DNA of 64,000 bases from Sclerodactyla briareus. Lineage: Eukaryota > Echinodermata > Holothuroidea > Dendrochirotida > Sclerodactylidae. Position numbers and translations under genes: made by a program. Location: NCBI GenBank assembly GCA_026419785.1, contig JAODTK010005762.1, positions 223,501-287,500 on the forward strand, written 5' to 3'. This document shows positions 59,700 through 64,000 of the stretch, piece after piece (positions within the stretch are counted from its first letter, which is position 1; each line of letters starts with the position of its first letter). The notes below the pieces were generated by a model that did no database searches, was not told where the DNA came from, and was given only the letters and a program-made list of their open reading frames with translations.

Positions 59700-61120
59700 C
59701 TAAGTCAAAGACTGTTCACGTCCGGTAGGGTAGGGTGATCGTCAGGTTGTCTCCATTATTAACCGGAAGCTTGTAGTTCTGCAAGAGGCAGGTACCAGGA
59801 GAAATATAGAGATATAGGGTGATTTTGACGTTGCATTATGGAATCAGTTGGCATGAACAGTGAACACAGTTCAAATCCGGGTGTTTGATTTTATTCATGT
59901 TAGTCAAAATCAGGTTGTAAGGACTCGTGTCCGGTTCTGGTTCGAGACGATATTTCAGAGTCGGTCTCTGACTCGGACTGGATTCAATAATCGGACTTGG
60001 TCTCGGGCTCGGCTGCTGGGACTTGGGGACCGGTCCGAGTCAGGTTCAAGACAGCTCAAAAAAGTCCTCGGCAAAAATCCTGAAAATTATGACGGAAAGG
60101 AATGATGCCAAGTTCTAACATGGAATCAAACACATGGTGATCTACTGTGATGTCTTTGTTGTCAATGTCCACATTCGCTCATATCAAATTTGGACTGATT
60201 CATGAGTAGGACGAAAAGCTCAGTGTGCCTGTTGGAACAGCCGGCAGCAAGGGTGTCACATGCACAGCACATGAGAGCATGCCGCACTTGCCTTACGGTC
60301 CGCAAAGACGGTGGAAATACGAAATTGTGATGTTCTGAAATGCAATGAAAGAATACTTTACTGCCATAACTACGGCCTGGAAAATTATTATGGTCTTCAA
60401 ATGATAGTAGGCAGGGGAGAGTTTCGTCGGAAATATGGAGTGTTTAGGCATTTATTTGTCAGTTTCGGCATCTTACATTGCAATTACATGGCCAATAGCC
60501 AATGAAACTTTCTGATGAGCGTCAGCTCTTGAATGGGAAGTGTGGGAGCTTCAATATGAACTTTGGGCCGATTGGCAATAATATCATATACAGTTTTGGG
60601 GATGAACATCTAAACTGTAAAACTTGCTCTTTGAATCCATGCTAGGCCTATTTATCCTTGCTGAAAGCCAAGTTTTAATAGGGACTCAGTGACTTGGACT
60701 CGGGACTAGGACAAAAAGGATCGGTCTTGACTCGGAGCTCGCTGTTGGGACTCGTGGACTCGGATGGTGAGGCTTCGGTCTTGGACTCGGATCGGCTGGA
60801 ATCGACTCCAACACTGTTCAAAATCAGATATTTCATTGGTGATTTAAATCCCTTTTCTTTTCCTTTCTAAACATTGCAATCAATCTGTCAAATACACTTT
60901 TTTAGTTAAATTGAACATTCCGTAGTTATATATCACTATTTGCTATGTAGAATTGTAAAATACCAAGTTTCCCCATTCACTTTCAAGTCACCCAATTCAT
61001 GCAATTTACTGAACAAAATTAAAAATTGAATGCTCAAATCCAGTTTGTAGCTGAAATTTGATTATATACCTATTACAATTCGGTTACTTCTTTTGAAACA
61101 CTGACTCGGGTTGATTTTCA
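59700..61120. other. GGACTCGG-rich sequence, no gene seen
   Basis: Two blocks rich in ACTCGG and GACTTGG (about 59930-60060 and 60680-60800) flank roughly 620 bases of other sequence. They look like parts of one degenerate simple repeat split by an insertion. Confidence 0.4.
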
Positions 61121-61124
61121 AATC

Positions 61125-61148
61125 AGGAAGTCTCAGTTTAGACTTCCT
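61125..61148. repeat. Inverted repeat, 9-bp stem and 6-base loop
   Basis: AGGAAGTCT and AGACTTCCT around CAGTTT. Confidence 0.8.
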
Positions 61149-61157
61149 AATTTGGAT

Positions 61158-61185
61158 AGGTACATGTACCTAGGTACATGTACCT
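61158..61185. repeat. Perfect 28-bp palindrome
   Basis: The half site AGGTACATGTACCT is followed by its exact reverse complement with no spacer; each half is itself palindromic. Confidence 0.95.
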
Positions 61186-61189
61186 TTTT

Positions 61190-64000
61190 CATTGGCTGTT
61201 TCTGCGCCGGCGTTTCCGGCGTTTTTCGATGATTGGCGTGATAAACCGCGGTATTAGGCCAGCGCAGAAAAACAGACGAATGAAAAGCATCGGTTCGTGA
61301 ATGGTTAATAAGAACCGTCAGAAAATCATCGAGGATTAAACTCCAAACAATAGCGAAAGGAAACAAGCCAGGAATGTTGAATAGCGCAAGTGTAACAATG
61401 CGAACAATGACGGTCCAGGCTGGTATTGATCGGTCAGGCTGGTATGACGGTCAAGGCTGAGACTGATGGACTTCGCGAAGGGCAGAACAGGTTGTCTGTT
61501 TGGTTAAAAATATTCACTTACGCAGATCGCGCGAGCGTACCGTAATCTATCAAGGTTTTCCTGAACCGGGCTAATGTGCCTTACGTGCAAAATATCGATA
61601 CAGTAGAAAAGGTTATGTTGTGTAAATTTGCCTATCGGCAGTAAAGTTAATTGATGTTGAATTAGAACGGCCATAAATTATTGTGTATTTTATATTTATA
61701 TATAAATGCCACTTCAAGAGTAGCATGTCCCTACATGGAAATGGAATACATATTTAGTGTGTACATGTAACACTGACTGAGTATGATGGTAAATCTAACA
61801 AAATTTGTAGGAGAAGCATTTGCACATTTTTGCAGTTTTTATACATAATAGTCATCATGCCCCTTCAATTAACTCTGACTTGGAATCTTGAAAACCAATA
61901 GTACACCAGTCCATAATAAATTGACTGAGTATGATCAACCTTATCTGCAGAAGAAGGGCCAATAAACATTCAAGTGTTCATGTCCGGTCAACATTCATCA
62001 TTCGAGGACCCTGAAATGTTCACAAACTGGGCAGGCGATGGATAGATAGGTAGGCTGCGATGGGGACCACAATAGACCACAGCCATATACAGATGGTTGT
62101 AGGAAGGAAAAAAAATTGCGGATGACAATTACCCTCCTGACAGCAGATGCTCAAAGCCTAAAAGGTTCAAATTGTGATAAGCCTCAGCAAAAGTTCACGC
62201 TTTCTTCAGTACACTAGAAGGTCCAGAAGACCCAAATGAATGTTGTTGTTTCGAAACCTACAGATAGAGAAATTAATGGGATGCAGTCTCCGAGAAGGAA
62301 CTAGAGAACCAATGTTTCAGAAGGCACAAACTCAAACCACGCTTAACCCAATACATATTGACCTCTGATATTGACCCTCAAGTAATCTAAGGATGACCCA
62401 GCAGTCATAGACCTTTGTGTTATATCTGTAAACGTTTATTCCATGAGAAGCACCACCCAAAATGTTCTCTGTACAATGAGAATAATTTTATGGCTGATAA
62501 TCTTCATCTTCATTGAGTTAGTCAAAGCGCCAAGAAAACATTGTTTTATAGAAATTTTACATCTGACCTAGCGCACATGTCAATTGGTAAACAACCTAAT
62601 TCCCAAACATCAAACAGAAATTCAATCAGATTTTGTGATCTGATGTTATAGCCCTTTGAGGAATTCAAAATTACATGACCTTTCACTGAAAATGTCAATA
62701 ACTTGAGTTACGACCTTTGTACAGTAGAAGGGAAATGTCGCCATTTTCATTTCTTTCAACCAAAAACTAGAGCACCAACGTGAGTAGCTCAAACTGCACA
62801 AATGTACGTACCGAGACGAATGGACAATTGAGTTATGAACCCCTCCTCTCCATTCTTACAAAAAAATGCTCATTACTGCTTGAGTGCCGTAATGAGTAGC
62901 AGGTTTTTGAAAGTTATCACTCCAGTTAAAAAATTGAAGATTTGTGTTTGCATAGAAGGAGAGAAGTTCGCTAAATAGGCTAGAGCATGGCTGTTACTGC
63001 TTCACAGGTTGTCAGCAGGTTGTCAGGAGAATCTTGAAAAGTATGCGCCTCGTCATGGGGCCAGTGAAGTTTACGAAAGATAGGTTTTATAGGATCAGTA
63101 CAGGTGACCAAAGTCTCAATGCTGAGTTCTGGACTCTCTGTGAACTGAACCGAACAGCTATAGCCCACATAAGCCATATAAATGAGGAATACTCAAATTT
63201 TTGTTCTGGTGGCCAGCTTCAGCAGGCAACACCAATTATTATTAATGTATGGGTTCGTTATCTTCTATGTATACCGAAAGATATATATACTTACAGAAAT
63301 CTTGAAGCTTAAAACTTTGAAATATTCAAGAAAATAAGCATCCATGTATTGAAAAGAACATGCCATCATTCGATACCTCATCACAAGAACTCCAGTCAAA
63401 ATTACAGCACTCAAATCATTTCTATTTCGGAGAAAATGGTGATCAGTGTGCAATTTTTCAAAAAGGCTGGCCGCCCGCCTGTAACAAATATAGGGGCCTA
63501 TTCGTTTTGCCACAGAGAAACTGTCACGAAATACAAATGTTGACAAATAATTACTATATTTTCAAAGGACATTTTTCAATGTAGTTTTTATATCAGTACA
63601 ATATTATATTGAGAGACCCATGAGGCATTGACTAACCTTGCTCGGAAAAATCAAATCCCAAATTCAGGGACCACCAACATTAACAGTTTTGAAAAAGCAA
63701 TAAACCTTGCGCAAGATATGATAAGTGGCGAAGGTTGATCACGAGCACGTCGAATACACGAGACTCAACCTACCTAATACTACTACGAAATATATAGGGC
63801 CTAAACTCAGTATCCGGTAGCTCCATGCAGACTGGGAGAGAAAATATGAATGGAATTTAGTGATTTACAAACTCAATTCACTCATTTCCGGGTTGTGTTT
63901 TTCCGTCCAATAATGACAATATGCATTCCATGGAAGGCCTATTCCTACTAGCCCCTTACCATCCGGTATATTCCCCGTACACTGCATACTAACGATATGC
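61190..64000. other. No supported gene
   Basis: 61200-61560 is richer in CpG than its surroundings (GCGCCGGCG, CCGGCG, CGCGAGCG). 61760-62000 has degenerate repeats of the 43600 family; 63350-63540 is a second copy of the dispersed repeat at 54760. No exon with splice signals and a recognisable product was found. Confidence 0.4.

Overview
This is a window of animal nuclear DNA. It is intron-rich and dominated by repeats, has no bacterial-style genes, and its coding content is short exons bounded by GT..AG splice signals. The long AT-rich introns, tRNA-derived SINEs, non-LTR retrotransposon pieces, hAT debris and a poly-EGF gene next to an ADAM protease gene fit a marine invertebrate, probably a deuterostome (echinoderm, hemichordate or lancelet). 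That placement is inference; no phylum-specific marker was found.

All recognised host coding sequence is on the minus strand. From about 41.8 kb down to 17.2 kb lies a chain of exons of one ADAM (disintegrin and metalloprotease) gene: start of the metalloprotease domain (41641-41779, 40464-40532), more protease (36507-36574, perhaps 34293-34391), the protease/disintegrin boundary (31266-31437), disintegrin (29587-29740), cysteine-rich domain (27052-27121, 25452-25558, 20537-20731, 19293-19370) and the EGF-like domain (17164-17278). Several junctions join in phase and rebuild conserved ADAM motifs. The disintegrin exon, however, has three in-frame stops and no acceptor AG. The 25452-25558 exon has its conserved reading in a shifted frame, and no HExxH exon was found. 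The locus is therefore either decaying, alternatively spliced, or damaged by sequence errors.

Downstream of the ADAM EGF exon, on the same strand, are 14 EGF-like exons in two blocks (10.7-14.9 kb and 0.6-7.1 kb). The readable ones are symmetric phase 1-1 exons, compatible with the phase-1 end of the last ADAM exon. The blocks are two copies of a roughly 6-8 kb segmental duplication. Each consists of roughly 1.1-kb tandem EGF-exon units (five in one copy, three in the other), three further EGF types, and a 39-bp minisatellite. CR1-type LINE pieces (plus strand) sit at the edges of the copies.

The introns hold tRNA-derived SINEs, a LINE 3' end nested in a 65-bp minisatellite, a hAT remnant, a TIR-bearing MITE in two copies, a 30-bp minisatellite (26-27 kb), and a short interspersed element family. 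One member of that family (49.4-52.2 kb) has expanded into about 16 tandem units of about 163 bp; another (52.8-54.0 kb) is inserted in a SINE. From 42 to 64 kb most sequence is degenerate repeats, with two unassigned exon candidates at 56939-57070 and 59547-59678 (minus). Repeats carry many one-base gaps relative to each other, which looks like unpolished long-read assembly, so broken EGF frames should be read with that in mind.
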